The position numbers and the translations under genes were made by a program. This document shows, one piece after another, positions 1 through 7,078 of a stretch of DNA of 9,446 nt (positions are counted from its first letter, which is position 1; the number at the start of each line of letters is the position of its first letter). A model generated the notes under the pieces. It had not been told where the DNA came from and did no database searches. It saw only the letters and a list, made by a program, of their open reading frames with translations. The stretch comes from Methanothrix harundinacea (GTDB lineage: Archaea; Halobacteriota; Methanosarcinia; Methanotrichales; Methanotrichaceae): contig DAQG01000074.1 in assembly GCA_002502785.1 (NCBI GenBank), positions 1 through 9,446 of the forward strand, given 5' to 3'.

Positions 1-1
1 C

Positions 2-322
2 TCCGGAGACGTCAACGTCACCGACATTAAAGTTTACGACGACCTGTTTGACGAAAGCCCGTTCTCGATCCCAGGAACGCTCGTTCCTGGAGAGTGCAAG
101 AACCTCACCGATTCCTTGATCTACACAGTGACAGACGACGACCTCTGCCGAGGCTGGATAAACAATTCGGCAAAAGCCTTCGGGATCGATTACTGCGAAC
201 AGCCGGTCGAGACTGAGACAAACGGAACATGGAACGTCAAGACAGGCTACTCGGCAAAGCTCGACATCACCAAGACCGCGAACACCTCGGGACCCGTCGG
301 ACCCGGTTCCAAGATCAAGTAA
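2..322 (+). CDS. DUF11-like repeat surface protein, 3' fragment (5' end outside window, ends at in-frame TAA)
   Basis: The frame is open from base 2 and ends at TAA 320-322, giving about 106 residues of a protein whose start lies outside the window. It holds most of one repeat (GDVNVTDIKVYDDL, then PGTLVPGECKNL, then YTVTDDDLC) and the first strand of the next (LDITKTANTSGPVGPGSKIK). The open frame from 329 is in the same phase, and its first residues (EIMVCNTGDVNVTD, counting from 323) continue the repeat exactly where this piece stops. I therefore read 2-3877 as one gene broken by a nonsense change, not two genes. A TTG at 116 could be taken as a start, but it lies inside the repeat and has no promoter or ribosome binding site. 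The role is presumably that of the larger piece: an extracellular, glycosylated structural or adhesion repeat. Whether the fragment is made, degraded or read through cannot be told from sequence. Confidence 0.75.
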   Translation, partial: SGDVNVTDIKVYDDLFDESPFSIPGTLVPGECKNLTDSLIYTVTDDDLCRGWINNSAKAFGIDYCEQPVETETNGTWNVKTGYSAKLDITKTANTSGPVGPGSKIK

Positions 323-487
323 GAGATCATGGTCTGCAATACAGGTGACGTCAACGTCACCGACATTGAAGTCTACGACGACCTTCTGGACGGTAGCCCG
401 TTCTCGATACCGGGAACCCTGGTTCCGGGCCAGTGCAAGAACGTCTCTGATTCGCTGATCTACACAGTGAACGACGACGATCTCTGC
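5..487 (+). repeat. Near-identical in-gene tandem repeat, 339-bp period
   Basis: Bases 5-148 and 344-487 align without gaps at an offset of 339 bases (113 codons). They share long runs such as GACGTCAACGTCACCGACAT and most of the stretch encoding PFSIPGTLVPG. Similarity at DNA level fades after about 148/487, although the protein repeats continue at lower identity. Such a pair points to recent duplication or gene conversion inside the surface-protein gene. It is also a place where assembly or slippage errors could arise. Confidence 0.8.
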
Positions 488-3400
488 AACGGCTCGATCA
501 CCAACGTGGCCTACGCTACCGCAGACGATCACTGCGGCAAAACGATAACCACAGCAGAAGCCAGCCTGACGATCCTGACAGACTTCGACGATTCCTTCGA
601 GATCAGCAAGACCGCTAACGTCTCAGTTGCGACCGTCGGCGAGGCGATCGGCTACACCATCGTGGTCAGAAACACCGGAAACGTCACAATCCAACAGCTT
701 AAGCTCGAAGACGATCTGACAGGCGAATTCTGGAACGTGTCCATCCTGACACCTGGCGAAAGTGAGACCCTGCACACAAACTACACGGTGAAACCGTCCG
801 ACATCAGTCGTGCGATCACCAACACCGTGACAGCCACAAGTTATGTTGGTCCGTGTGGACCTGTTGACGCTGACGAGTCGGCCAACGTGACGGTGGAAAC
901 CGACTACACTGCCAACCTCACCGTATCCAAAAGCGCGGACTATGGCCCCTGTCCAAACAACCCCGCAGAACCTTTGTCGAACATCACCTACAAGATAAAC
1001 GTCACCAACACGGGCGACGTTAACCTGACATCGGTCAGGATAACCGACCCGATGCTCGGCCTTGACGAATATCTCTTGGCCAACCTCCTGGAGCCCGGCA
1101 GGTCCGTAGAAGGGACTTTCCACCACGTCGTAAACGAGTCCGAGATATGCCTACCGATCAACAACACCGTGGTAGCCAATGCGACGGTCCTCTTCGATGA
1201 TCTCGGAGGATCCTTGAATGTGGACCAAGAGGCAGAATCTGTCAGCGATACCGACTCGTGGTGTGTGCCCACCACCTATAACGCCTCTATTGAGATCGCC
1301 AAGTCCGCCAACAGAACCGAAGCGGCCGTCGGCCAAGTGATTGGCTACGAGATCACCGTCAAAAATTTGGGGAATGTGAACATCACCGACCTGGTGATCG
1401 AGGACGACCTCACAGAGCCCGGAACCTGGAACGTACCCCTCCTGGCGCCTGGAGCGGATAAAACGGTGTCCGCAACCTACACGGCGACACAGGAAGACGT
1501 CGAAAAGGGGTCTATCAAGAACACGGCGAAGGTCGTCGGCCTTGGGCCGTGCGGCCCGATAGATCCCTCAAACGCATCGAAGGTCGTGAACGTCAGCAAG
1601 GGATTCATCCTTGAGGTGAACAAGACTGCCCTGAATAAGACGGTCGAGCGCGGCGAGGAGATCGAGTATCTGATCCAGATCAGGTCGAGCTTTGGCGATC
1701 TGCACAACGTCGTCGTCAAGGACGTCTTCAACAAGCAGGTTGAATTCGTCTCGGCATCTCCGATGCCCGACGCCGATGGAATATGGAGGTTCGCTGAGAT
1801 CGGCGGCATTGACGGGAATAATTGGAAGACCATAATCACCCTGAAGGTCAAGGTCCCCGAAGCTCAGGACTTCGAGTTCGGTCTAAACCAGGGCGTGACC
1901 GGGGAGGGCTTCGTCAACGTGGCCAATGACTACAGCACCACTTTCGAGTCCTACGCGATAAACAACTGCATCTACGTCACCACCGAAGAGACCGGAGGCA
2001 AAGTGTACTCAGACTGTGAGAGCGTCACCGTCTCTTACGACCCCGGCACAGAGCTATCCACTCGAGAACACGGGTCCGGCCTATACGAGAGCGAAGAGAT
2101 GGTCCGGATGAGGACCGAGAACAAGTCGATCTCGATGGACAAGGACATGGCCGCCACCTACAAGTCGACGACCCTCGGCCTCTACAACAATAGGACCATC
2201 GAGTACTCGTCCAGGTGGACCGAGGGAGCAGATGCCAAGAATCGGGTGACGGGCGCATCGATGAGCGAATATTACAGGTACGCCACATCCATCGACCGCG
2301 AATCGAGGATGTTCCTCGACAAGAACGAGTCTGTCATGGAGATCAACTCCGAGTTCGACGGGATGGGCCATGTCGGATTCCTGAAGATGCCCACCAACAC
2401 CTCGACACATCACGCTACCCTCCCCTTCGAGGCCCGGGAGGACTACACAGGCAGCTTCAAGATCCTGGAGCGAATCGATGAGTACGGATCGAGCGTGACA
2501 TCAGAGAAATCGGCTTCGGGTGCTGGCCTGGTCACCGCCGATAAAAGGATCGGCGAGAGCCAGAGAAGCTACGAGTCGGGCACGGGAGACTACGACTCTG
2601 AAGAGCTCATAGAGACAAACACCAATTACATCGCGAAAGATATCAGCCTCGTTTACGCGCCGATGAGCCAAAGCCTCACGGGAGATGTTTCGATCGACGC
2701 ATCTCAGAAGTGGAAGGAAGGGATGTACTCAAAGACGCCCGAGACCAGCTACATCGGCGAGGAGTACACCAGCATGACCCAACTCGATAAGGAAACGGTG
2801 GCCAAAGGGCTCAACGAGATGGACACCGAGGCGACCTTCTCGGGCCGGGGAAGATTTAGGGCCGTCCTGGAGGATGAAGCCGACTTCGACGAGCAGTACG
2901 AAGGCGACTACTCTGTTGAGAGGAGGATCCTCTTCACCGGAGTTCCCAAGTACGACCGGCCTCACCTTAACGTGACCAAGACCCTCGACGGAATCGTCGA
3001 TGAGACGATAATAGGTGCCAAGGAGACTACTCTGGCGGGCGAGAGCCGAAACAAGGTCATCAAGGTGGCGACCTACACCATCACCATCGAGAACGACGGC
3101 AATGCTGCACTTGGCCCGATATATGTGCAGGACTTCTTCCCGCCGGGATCGAGCTTCATTGAGCCGTCCTCGGTGAGACCTACGCAGCTCGCCGACACTT
3201 ACGCCAACTGGACGCTGACGCATCTGGCTATCGGTGACGTATCGGTCATCACTCTGAAGCTGGACGTGACCAGGTATTATCCCGACGAGCTGGTGAACAG
3301 GATCGAGGTATGCGGCGGATACAATGACGAGTGGGTCTGCGCCTACAACTTCAGCGCTCTAGAGGTCAACTGGCTCTCGTGCTGTCCTAACGAGACCGTA

Positions 3401-3877
3401 TCCGTTTCGAAGACTGCTGAGCTTGACAAGATGAACCAGAGCGTCGTATGGTACAGGATAGACATCAGCAACATGGACGATGTGACCAGGGTCGCCACGG
3501 TGACCGACCATCTCCCTGATGACATGGTCCTCCTCGACACAGCAGTCCCCTTCGCCTCGTACGATGAGAACGTCGTCGTCTGGAACCTCGTTGAGATCTG
3601 GCCCCGCGAGACGGTGACGATCGCATACAGTGCTGAGGCCAAAATGGCAGGAAGGTTCACAAACTCCGTCGAGGTGGATGCGAGATCTGTCGACGGACCC
3701 GTCGTCCAGCCGGTCTATGCCAGCTCGGTCATCGACGTCGGCGAAATCGAGGAGTGCGGGGACACCTCATGCACCGGGTGGAGCTCGCCAAACTGGGACT
3801 TTGAGTATGTCGGCTGCCCCGCGGAGACGAGCTGTGAAGAGTTCGCATGTAACGACAACTGCGGCCTTGCGCCTTGA
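329..3877 (+). CDS. Large secreted DUF11-like repeat protein (1182 codons; 3' major part of an interrupted gene)
   Basis: This is probably a cell-surface or secreted repeat protein; no enzymatic motif is visible. DUF11-like (TIGR01451-type) beta-sandwich repeats have first strands near residues 90 (FEISKTAN), 197 (LTVSKSAD), 321 (IEIAKSAN) and 428 (LEVNKTAL), spaced 107, 124 and 107 residues apart. Residues about 578-870 are a different Ser/Thr/Glu/Tyr-rich region made of two related halves. Two further DUF11-like repeats follow (about 878-1010 and 1022-1117). The tail, 1138-1182, has six cysteines (1143, 1148, 1163, 1169, 1174, 1178). I count about 30 N-x-S/T sequons, typical of glycosylated archaeal surface proteins. 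No C-terminal membrane anchor or sorting signal is visible, and the signal peptide must lie upstream of the window. ATG 329 is only the first start after the TAA at 320-322; it has no ribosome binding site and falls in mid-repeat, so it is unlikely to be a natural start. The family of the repeats is confident; the binding partner is unknown. Confidence 0.8.
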   Translation: MVCNTGDVNVTDIEVYDDLLDGSPFSIPGTLVPGQCKNVSDSLIYTVNDDDLCNGSITNVAYATADDHCGKTITTAEASLTILTDFDDSFEISKTANVSVATVGEAIGYTIVVRNTGNVTIQQLKLEDDLTGEFWNVSILTPGESETLHTNYTVKPSDISRAITNTVTATSYVGPCGPVDADESANVTVETDYTANLTVSKSADYGPCPNNPAEPLSNITYKINVTNTGDVNLTSVRITDPMLGLDEYLLANLLEPGRSVEGTFHHVVNESEICLPINNTVVANATVLFDDLGGSLNVDQEAESVSDTDSWCVPTTYNASIEIAKSANRTEAAVGQVIGYEITVKNLGNVNITDLVIEDDLTEPGTWNVPLLAPGADKTVSATYTATQEDVEKGSIKNTAKVVGLGPCGPIDPSNASKVVNVSKGFILEVNKTALNKTVERGEEIEYLIQIRSSFGDLHNVVVKDVFNKQVEFVSASPMPDADGIWRFAEIGGIDGNNWKTIITLKVKVPEAQDFEFGLNQGVTGEGFVNVANDYSTTFESYAINNCIYVTTEETGGKVYSDCESVTVSYDPGTELSTREHGSGLYESEEMVRMRTENKSISMDKDMAATYKSTTLGLYNNRTIEYSSRWTEGADAKNRVTGASMSEYYRYATSIDRESRMFLDKNESVMEINSEFDGMGHVGFLKMPTNTSTHHATLPFEAREDYTGSFKILERIDEYGSSVTSEKSASGAGLVTADKRIGESQRSYESGTGDYDSEELIETNTNYIAKDISLVYAPMSQSLTGDVSIDASQKWKEGMYSKTPETSYIGEEYTSMTQLDKETVAKGLNEMDTEATFSGRGRFRAVLEDEADFDEQYEGDYSVERRILFTGVPKYDRPHLNVTKTLDGIVDETIIGAKETTLAGESRNKVIKVATYTITIENDGNAALGPIYVQDFFPPGSSFIEPSSVRPTQLADTYANWTLTHLAIGDVSVITLKLDVTRYYPDELVNRIEVCGGYNDEWVCAYNFSALEVNWLSCCPNETVSVSKTAELDKMNQSVVWYRIDISNMDDVTRVATVTDHLPDDMVLLDTAVPFASYDENVVVWNLVEIWPRETVTIAYSAEAKMAGRFTNSVEVDARSVDGPVVQPVYASSVIDVGEIEECGDTSCTGWSSPNWDFEYVGCPAETSCEEFACNDNCGLAP

Positions 3878-3897
3878 ATTTGGGCGCTTGACCATCA

Positions 3898-3903
3898 TTT
3901 TTT
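3898..3903 (+). terminator. Oligo-T terminator after the repeat-protein gene
   Basis: A run of six T follows the TGA stop (3875-3877) by about 20 bases, with no strong hairpin before it. Oligo-T tracts of this kind are the usual intrinsic terminators in archaea. It sits in the gap between this gene and the convergent minus-strand gene ending at 3936. Confidence 0.4.
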
Positions 3904-3935
3904 AGGTATTTGGCCGCATTCTTCCGGGCCCTCGG

Positions 3936-4691
3936 TTACATCTGCCCTTCGAACCTCTCTTTGACGAGGGCCGAGTGGACGTAGTTTATCATGTTGACGT
4001 AATCGAAGACAGGAAGGCCGACGGCCTTTTGGATCGCCCTCCCGTAGGGGGGAAGGCAGCTGCACTCCAGGAGGAGGGCCCCGACCTTAGGCTCCTCTTC
4101 GATCATCTTTCTGGCAACGAACACCGCTTCCCTCTCGACCTCCTCGGAATCGAGGACCCCCACCTCCTCGATCACGGCCTTTGAAAATTCGGGCTGGTCT
4201 TCCATCCCCCTTATCACAAGCCTCTCGCAAGGCTTGACCCCGACAGCTTCCAGCAGCGGCTCGTCGAGGCTCCTTGAGTCGGCGGTGATGACTCCTACCT
4301 TCTGATCGGGGCCAATGATGCTGGATATGAAGGGGATCTGGAGGAGACTTGAGAGGAAGACCGGCATTTCAAGCCGGGAGGCAAGCCTCCTCTGATGGAG
4401 GGCGAGAAATCCGCAGTCTCCGGTGACGGCCCTCACCCCCTGGCGGGCCAGCACCTCGGCTGCGGCCAGGAGGGGCTCAAAGGCCGTCTGATCTTTTCCG
4501 AGGACCCTTTTCGTCGTCAGGCCCTCCACCTTCTGGAACCGAACGGGAAAGTCGTAGGTGGTGGCGTTGGCGACGTCCCCTGGAATGAAGGGGGTGAAGC
4601 AATCCAAAAGGAGGATGCCTATCGCCTCGCCATAGCTTGCCTGGCCTGATCTGGCTTTGTAAATCGTCTTATCACCACAATCTCGTTTCAT
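3936..4691 (-). CDS. Aspartate/glutamate racemase-superfamily protein
   Basis: A 251-residue cytoplasmic protein of the Asp/Glu/hydantoin racemase fold, a usual size for the family. These enzymes use two cysteines as acid/base pair. The first is visible at C93 in TGDCGF (end of the first half-domain), the second at C210 or C212 in LLECSCLPPY (second half-domain). Other recognisable pieces are the N-terminal GEAIGILLLD strand, the IPGDVANATTYDFPVRF segment (about 37-52), SSLLQIP (114-120) and KVGVITAD (131-138). The subfamily, with GDCGF and SSLLQ, has in my recollection no firmly assigned substrate, so I do not name it aspartate or glutamate racemase. ATG 4691 has no clear ribosome binding site, but a TAATATT box at 4710-4716 lies about 22 bases upstream, consistent with a leaderless transcript. 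It is divergent from the GNAT gene at 4775 and convergent with the repeat-protein gene. Confidence 0.85.
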   Translation of the reverse strand: MKRDCGDKTIYKARSGQASYGEAIGILLLDCFTPFIPGDVANATTYDFPVRFQKVEGLTTKRVLGKDQTAFEPLLAAAEVLARQGVRAVTGDCGFLALHQRRLASRLEMPVFLSSLLQIPFISSIIGPDQKVGVITADSRSLDEPLLEAVGVKPCERLVIRGMEDQPEFSKAVIEEVGVLDSEEVEREAVFVARKMIEEEPKVGALLLECSCLPPYGRAIQKAVGLPVFDYVNMINYVHSALVKERFEGQM

Positions 4692-4707
4692 CTCGTATCC
4701 ATTCTAT

Positions 4708-4743
4708 TCTAATATTCGTCCCAGTTGCAACAGAAGATATTAA
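4708..4743. promoter_or_regulatory. Divergent promoter region (racemase-family gene / GNAT gene)
   Basis: The 83-base gap between the two divergent start codons is AT-richer than its surroundings. TAATATT at 4710-4716 (minus strand) is centred about 22 bases before ATG 4691. GATATTAA around 4736-4742 (plus strand) is about 36 bases before ATG 4775, which would leave a leader of about 10 bases. Neither is a perfect archaeal TATA box, so the placement is tentative. Confidence 0.35.
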
Positions 4744-4774
4744 CGGAAAGGCTGACGATCAGGGGCCGATCAAC

Positions 4775-5239
4775 ATGACCGAGTTTTCTCTCAGGAGGGC
4801 GGCAAAAAAGGACGTTCCCGCTCTTGTCAGCCTCTGCAAGGATACGATCTCTGAGGTTTATGGCCCCTTCATTCCCCCAGAGGTTTTACGCCCCTGGGTC
4901 GAGGGCGATGCCGTCGAGGTCCTCGTCGGGGAGCAGTGGCCGAGGATGGTGGTGGCCGAGGTCGAGTCAGTGGTGGTAGGGGTGGCAGCCGTATCAGAAG
5001 ACGCCGTCGACCTCCTCTGGGTCCATCCTTCCCGTCACGGCGAGGGTATGGGGACCGCCCTACTGGGCTGCGTGGAGGCCGAGATGAGAGAGAATGGGCA
5101 TCGGACGGGAAGGCTCTCCTGTTTCACCCAGAACGATCAGGGCATGGGCTTCTACCTGAGCAGGGGGTGGAAGGTCGCTGGCGAAGGGAAAAACGAGGAG
5201 ACTGGAGCCCTTGAGACGAGGATGGTCAAGACCCTTTAA
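4775..5239 (+). CDS. GNAT-family N-acetyltransferase
   Basis: A 154-residue cytoplasmic enzyme predicted to transfer an acetyl group from acetyl-CoA to an amine; the acceptor is not predictable. The start at 4775 gives the typical GNAT opening, FSLRRAAKKDVPALVSL (residues 4-20). The frame is open upstream to about 4637, but that extension overlaps the divergent gene and its promoter and encodes no domain. Residues 56-73 form the central strands. LLWVHPSRHGEGMGTALL (80-97) is motif A, with the R-x-x-G-x-G/A acetyl-CoA pyrophosphate loop at RHGEGMG. The C-terminal FTQNDQGMGFYLSRGWKVAGE (117-137) is the usual strand and helix leading to the 'FYxxxGF' motif. It ends 27 bases before the convergent PhzF-family gene. 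Family call is firm; substrate unknown. Confidence 0.9.
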   Translation: MTEFSLRRAAKKDVPALVSLCKDTISEVYGPFIPPEVLRPWVEGDAVEVLVGEQWPRMVVAEVESVVVGVAAVSEDAVDLLWVHPSRHGEGMGTALLGCVEAEMRENGHRTGRLSCFTQNDQGMGFYLSRGWKVAGEGKNEETGALETRMVKTL

Positions 5240-5266
5240 CCCGTTCTTTTGGATTGAGTCTTTCGT

Positions 5267-6070
5267 CTACCCTTCGATCAGCTCTCCTTTGAGGACGGTC
5301 ACAGCCTCCCCGCCCAGCCTGACGCGATCTCCATCCTCGCCAACCCGGACGCGGACGATGCCGCCCCGCTCTGAAGCCTGATAGCCCACAAGGTCTTTTT
5401 TCCCCAGCTTTCTCGCCCAGTGGGGTCCGAGGCAGCAGTGGGCCGATCCTGTCACCGGGTCCTCATCGACCCCCAGGGCTGGGGCAAAGAACCTTGAGAC
5501 GAAGTCGTACTCCGGAGAGTCGCTGGCGCAGGTTACTATCACTCCGCGGACAGGGAGCTTCTTCATGAGGTTGAATTTTGGCCTCAGATGGCGGAGGGTC
5601 TCTTCGGAGTCCAGCTCCACCAGAAGGTCGAACCTGTTTTCGCCGACGTACCCCGGCCGCGCACCCAGGGCAGCTTCGAGCATGGGCGGCGAGCATTCGA
5701 CAGCCCTCTCCGGCTCTGCCGGAAAGTCCATCTCGATCAGGTCGCCTTTTTTCTCGGCGGATAGGGGGCCGCTTTTCGTCTCGAACCTGGCGACCTCACC
5801 CGGCCCGAGGATCCCCTCCTCCCAGAGGACGTGGGCGGAGGCCAGGGTGGCGTGGCCGCAGAGGTCGACTTCGGCCCTGGGCGCAAACCAACGGAGGCGA
5901 AAGCCGTCCCCGGCCGGGATCAGGAAGGCGGTCTCCGGGAGGTTCATCTCACGGGCCACCTTCTGCATCCACCCTCCGTCCCTGGGCCCGTCGAGGAGGC
6001 AGACGGCGGCGGGGTTTCCTTTGAAGGGCTCCGAGGTGAAGGCGTCAACCTGGAGGATCTTGAGAGGCAT
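5267..6070 (-). CDS. PhzF-family isomerase/epimerase
   Basis: A 267-residue protein matching the PhzF fold (diaminopimelate epimerase-like, two half-barrels) over its full length. Visible family motifs are QVDAFTSEPFKGNPAAV (7-23), NLPETAFL (43-50) with the catalytic glutamate E46, DLCGHATLASAHVL (69-82) and GVDEDPVTGSAHCCLGPHW (200-218), which ends the active-site cleft. PhzF itself isomerises a phenazine precursor, but most archaeal and bacterial homologues are uncharacterised, and there are no phenazine genes here, so the phenazine role should not be transferred. The start MPLKILQVDAF is the conserved N-terminus. A TATA-like CTTATACC (6096-6103, minus-strand GGTATAAG) lies about 26-33 bases upstream. 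The downstream neighbour GNAT is convergent; the 63-residue membrane-protein gene upstream is divergent. Confidence 0.93.
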   Translation of the reverse strand: MPLKILQVDAFTSEPFKGNPAAVCLLDGPRDGGWMQKVAREMNLPETAFLIPAGDGFRLRWFAPRAEVDLCGHATLASAHVLWEEGILGPGEVARFETKSGPLSAEKKGDLIEMDFPAEPERAVECSPPMLEAALGARPGYVGENRFDLLVELDSEETLRHLRPKFNLMKKLPVRGVIVTCASDSPEYDFVSRFFAPALGVDEDPVTGSAHCCLGPHWARKLGKKDLVGYQASERGGIVRVRVGEDGDRVRLGGEAVTVLKGELIEG

Positions 6071-6241
6071 AGGACTTTATTTTTATCTCTTCGGCCTTAT
6101 ACCCTTCCCTCGGCGCGGTGGCCCGAGACTTTCAAGCCGTAAGGTGCCGATGGTCTCGATCCGGATATCGCCGAACGCCATCTGTCCCCCGCCCCAAAAC
6201 AGCTCTCGACCCATCCGGCTCCGGAGGGGGGTCAAAAACCG

Positions 6242-6249
6242 TTTAAAAG
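6242..6249 (+). promoter_or_regulatory. TATA box for the 63-residue membrane protein gene
   Basis: TTTAAAAG is centred about 26 bases before ATG 6272. That is the archaeal box A to start-site distance, so transcription would begin at or next to the ATG (leaderless mRNA). This agrees with the lack of a ribosome binding site before the gene. Confidence 0.5.
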
Positions 6250-6271
6250 ATGAATGAGAATTTGTTAGTGT

Positions 6272-6463
6272 ATGGTTGATACGAGAACGCTTCGCATCCT
6301 TCAGATGGTCGTGACGATTGGCCTGGGCTTTTATCTGGGAACCTATTTCGGGCACCTCTTGGAGCTGTCGCCGATAGGGACGGGCCTCCTCACCGGCGGA
6401 ATATGCTTCCTCGCAAATTTCATCATGACTCCCATCTTCGGCCTCGGAAGAGAGATGCAGTGA
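6272..6463 (+). CDS. Small two-helix membrane protein, AtpI-like in character
   Basis: A 63-residue protein with two predicted membrane helices: about 9-27 (ILQMVVTIGLGFYLGTYFG) and about 36-56 (TGLLTGGICFLANFIMTPI). They are joined by a short loop, HLLELSPIG, and a short polar tail follows. The glycine-patterned first helix (GLGFYLGTYFG) and TGLLTGG in the second resemble small AtpI/AtpZ-type proteins that accompany ATP synthases. No ATP synthase genes are present, so this is only a resemblance. It is transcribed alone, divergently from the PhzF-family gene, with a well-placed TATA box. No catalytic residue is visible. The reading frame, hydrophobic pattern and promoter together make it a likely real gene of unknown function. 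Confidence 0.7.
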   Translation: MVDTRTLRILQMVVTIGLGFYLGTYFGHLLELSPIGTGLLTGGICFLANFIMTPIFGLGREMQ

Positions 6464-6498
6464 AGGTATGGGGGGCTCGGACGGCGCGGGGAAATCGA

Positions 6499-6609
6499 GG
6501 AATTGCCGCTACTGCTCGCCGAAGAGGACGGTGAGGGGCGAGGGGACTTTCTCTCCAGGTCGCAAAGCGCCCTAAGGTTCTTGATTCGGATTGATACGAT
6601 CCGGGGGAC
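6499..6609 (-). pseudogene. Remnant of an AAA/RecF-OLD-like ATPase 5' end, copy A
   Basis: Read on the minus strand from 6609, the frame gives VPRIVSIRIKNLRALCDLE then RKSP. After one missing base it gives PLTVLFGEQ, then after a second length change SGNS. This is the N-terminus of ABC/AAA-type ATPases related to RecF, SMC and OLD nucleases (I-x-S-I-R-x-K-N-F-R-A-L, then PLTVLxGPNGSGKS). The Walker A lysine position is Asn, and the expected ATG/GTG reads GTC (6607-6609). Nothing after the P-loop is recognisable. A TATA-like TATATAT lies at 6628-6634, about 23 bases before the lost start. Copy B at 8898-9012 aligns along the whole length, including the region ahead of the start. It is non-functional as a gene in its present form. 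Confidence 0.65.
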
Positions 6610-6627
6610 AGACCGCCAGGGGGCGAG

Positions 6628-6634
6628 TATATAT
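6628..6634 (-). promoter_or_regulatory. TATA-like box of ATPase remnant A
   Basis: TATATAT in GC-rich surroundings is centred about 23 bases before the damaged start codon of remnant A on the minus strand. Copy B has ATTTTATCC (9032-9040) at the same distance. Because the box is nearly palindromic it could also fire on the plus strand, but no plus-strand gene starts at a fitting distance. Confidence 0.4.
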
Positions 6635-6718
6635 GACCCCTCGGCGATGTTGAAAGCTGACGCCACGTGGGTTATAATGGATATTCTAGCCTCAAGATTT
6701 GCCGAGTAGATCGAGCCC

Positions 6719-6868
6719 TCAAGAGCCCCCGACGTAGAAGTCGGTTGTCCCGTAATCTCTAAGGAGAACCACAAGGTTTTCAACGCCTTCTCCAGATGGC
6801 TCAACCGCTCCTGCAGATAGAACTGAGATTGCCACCATCATTTTGACCAAGATCAAAAGCCGCCTCAT
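6719..6868 (-). CDS. Possible 49-residue exported small protein
   Basis: An ATG at 6868 opens a 49-codon frame that begins MRRLLILVK and continues MMVAISVLSAGAVEP. This has the layout of a short signal peptide or membrane anchor: two arginines, a hydrophobic core and small residues near 20-22. A short polar part ending DYGTTDFYVGGS follows. GGGAG lies 10 bases before the ATG, slightly far for a ribosome binding site. The frame is open further up to an ATG at 6919, which would add 17 polar residues and spoil the signal peptide, so I prefer 6868. I do not recognise the protein. It could equally be the surviving end of a decayed gene, since its neighbours are remnants. Confidence 0.3.
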   Translation of the reverse strand: MRRLLILVKMMVAISVLSAGAVEPSGEGVENLVVLLRDYGTTDFYVGGS

Positions 6869-7078
6869 CTTGATGCATCTCCCATAGAAACTGTGTTTGC
6901 CTCCGTTAGAGCTTTTCATTCTTATCCAGATAACATCGATTCTTTTGTCTTCCTTATGCTCTTATGGAGTCACCCCATTAATCTCCGAGAAGATGAGGGC
7001 TGTGGGAGAGATGTGTTCGCTTATCTCTCTTTCAATCTGTCCTTTACAGAGTCTTACAGGTGAGTAATTCACAAAAAG

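Noticed and set aside
320..322. Pyrrolysine or other recoding at the in-frame stop
   Set aside because: Methanogen pyrrolysine uses TAG; this is TAA, and there is no selenocysteine-type TGA. Simple nonsense change or error is more economical.
623..1851. Several minus-strand open frames of 60-170 codons opposite the repeat gene
   Set aside because: They are shadows created by the regular codon use of the plus-strand repeats, with low-complexity translations and no start signals.
4637..4774. N-terminal extension of the GNAT gene back to 4637
   Set aside because: It would overlap the divergent racemase-family gene and its promoter and add 46 residues without GNAT character; ATG 4775 gives the normal family start.
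6083..6181. Minus-strand 32-codon frame beginning MAFGDIRIETIG between the PhzF-family and membrane-protein genes
   Set aside because: Weak ribosome binding site and a basic, proline-rich end. The passing likeness of DIRIETIG to the ATPase motif SIRVKN is too short to count as a third remnant.
5565..6257. Long plus-strand open frame (230 codons) opposite the PhzF-family gene
   Set aside because: Its translation is Arg/Ser/Pro-rich and domain-free, as expected of the antisense of a GC-rich gene; the minus strand carries complete PhzF motifs.
6503..6709. Plus-strand 68-codon frame across ATPase remnant A
   Set aside because: It lies antisense to the recognisable ATPase codons and has no promoter or ribosome binding site at a fitting distance.
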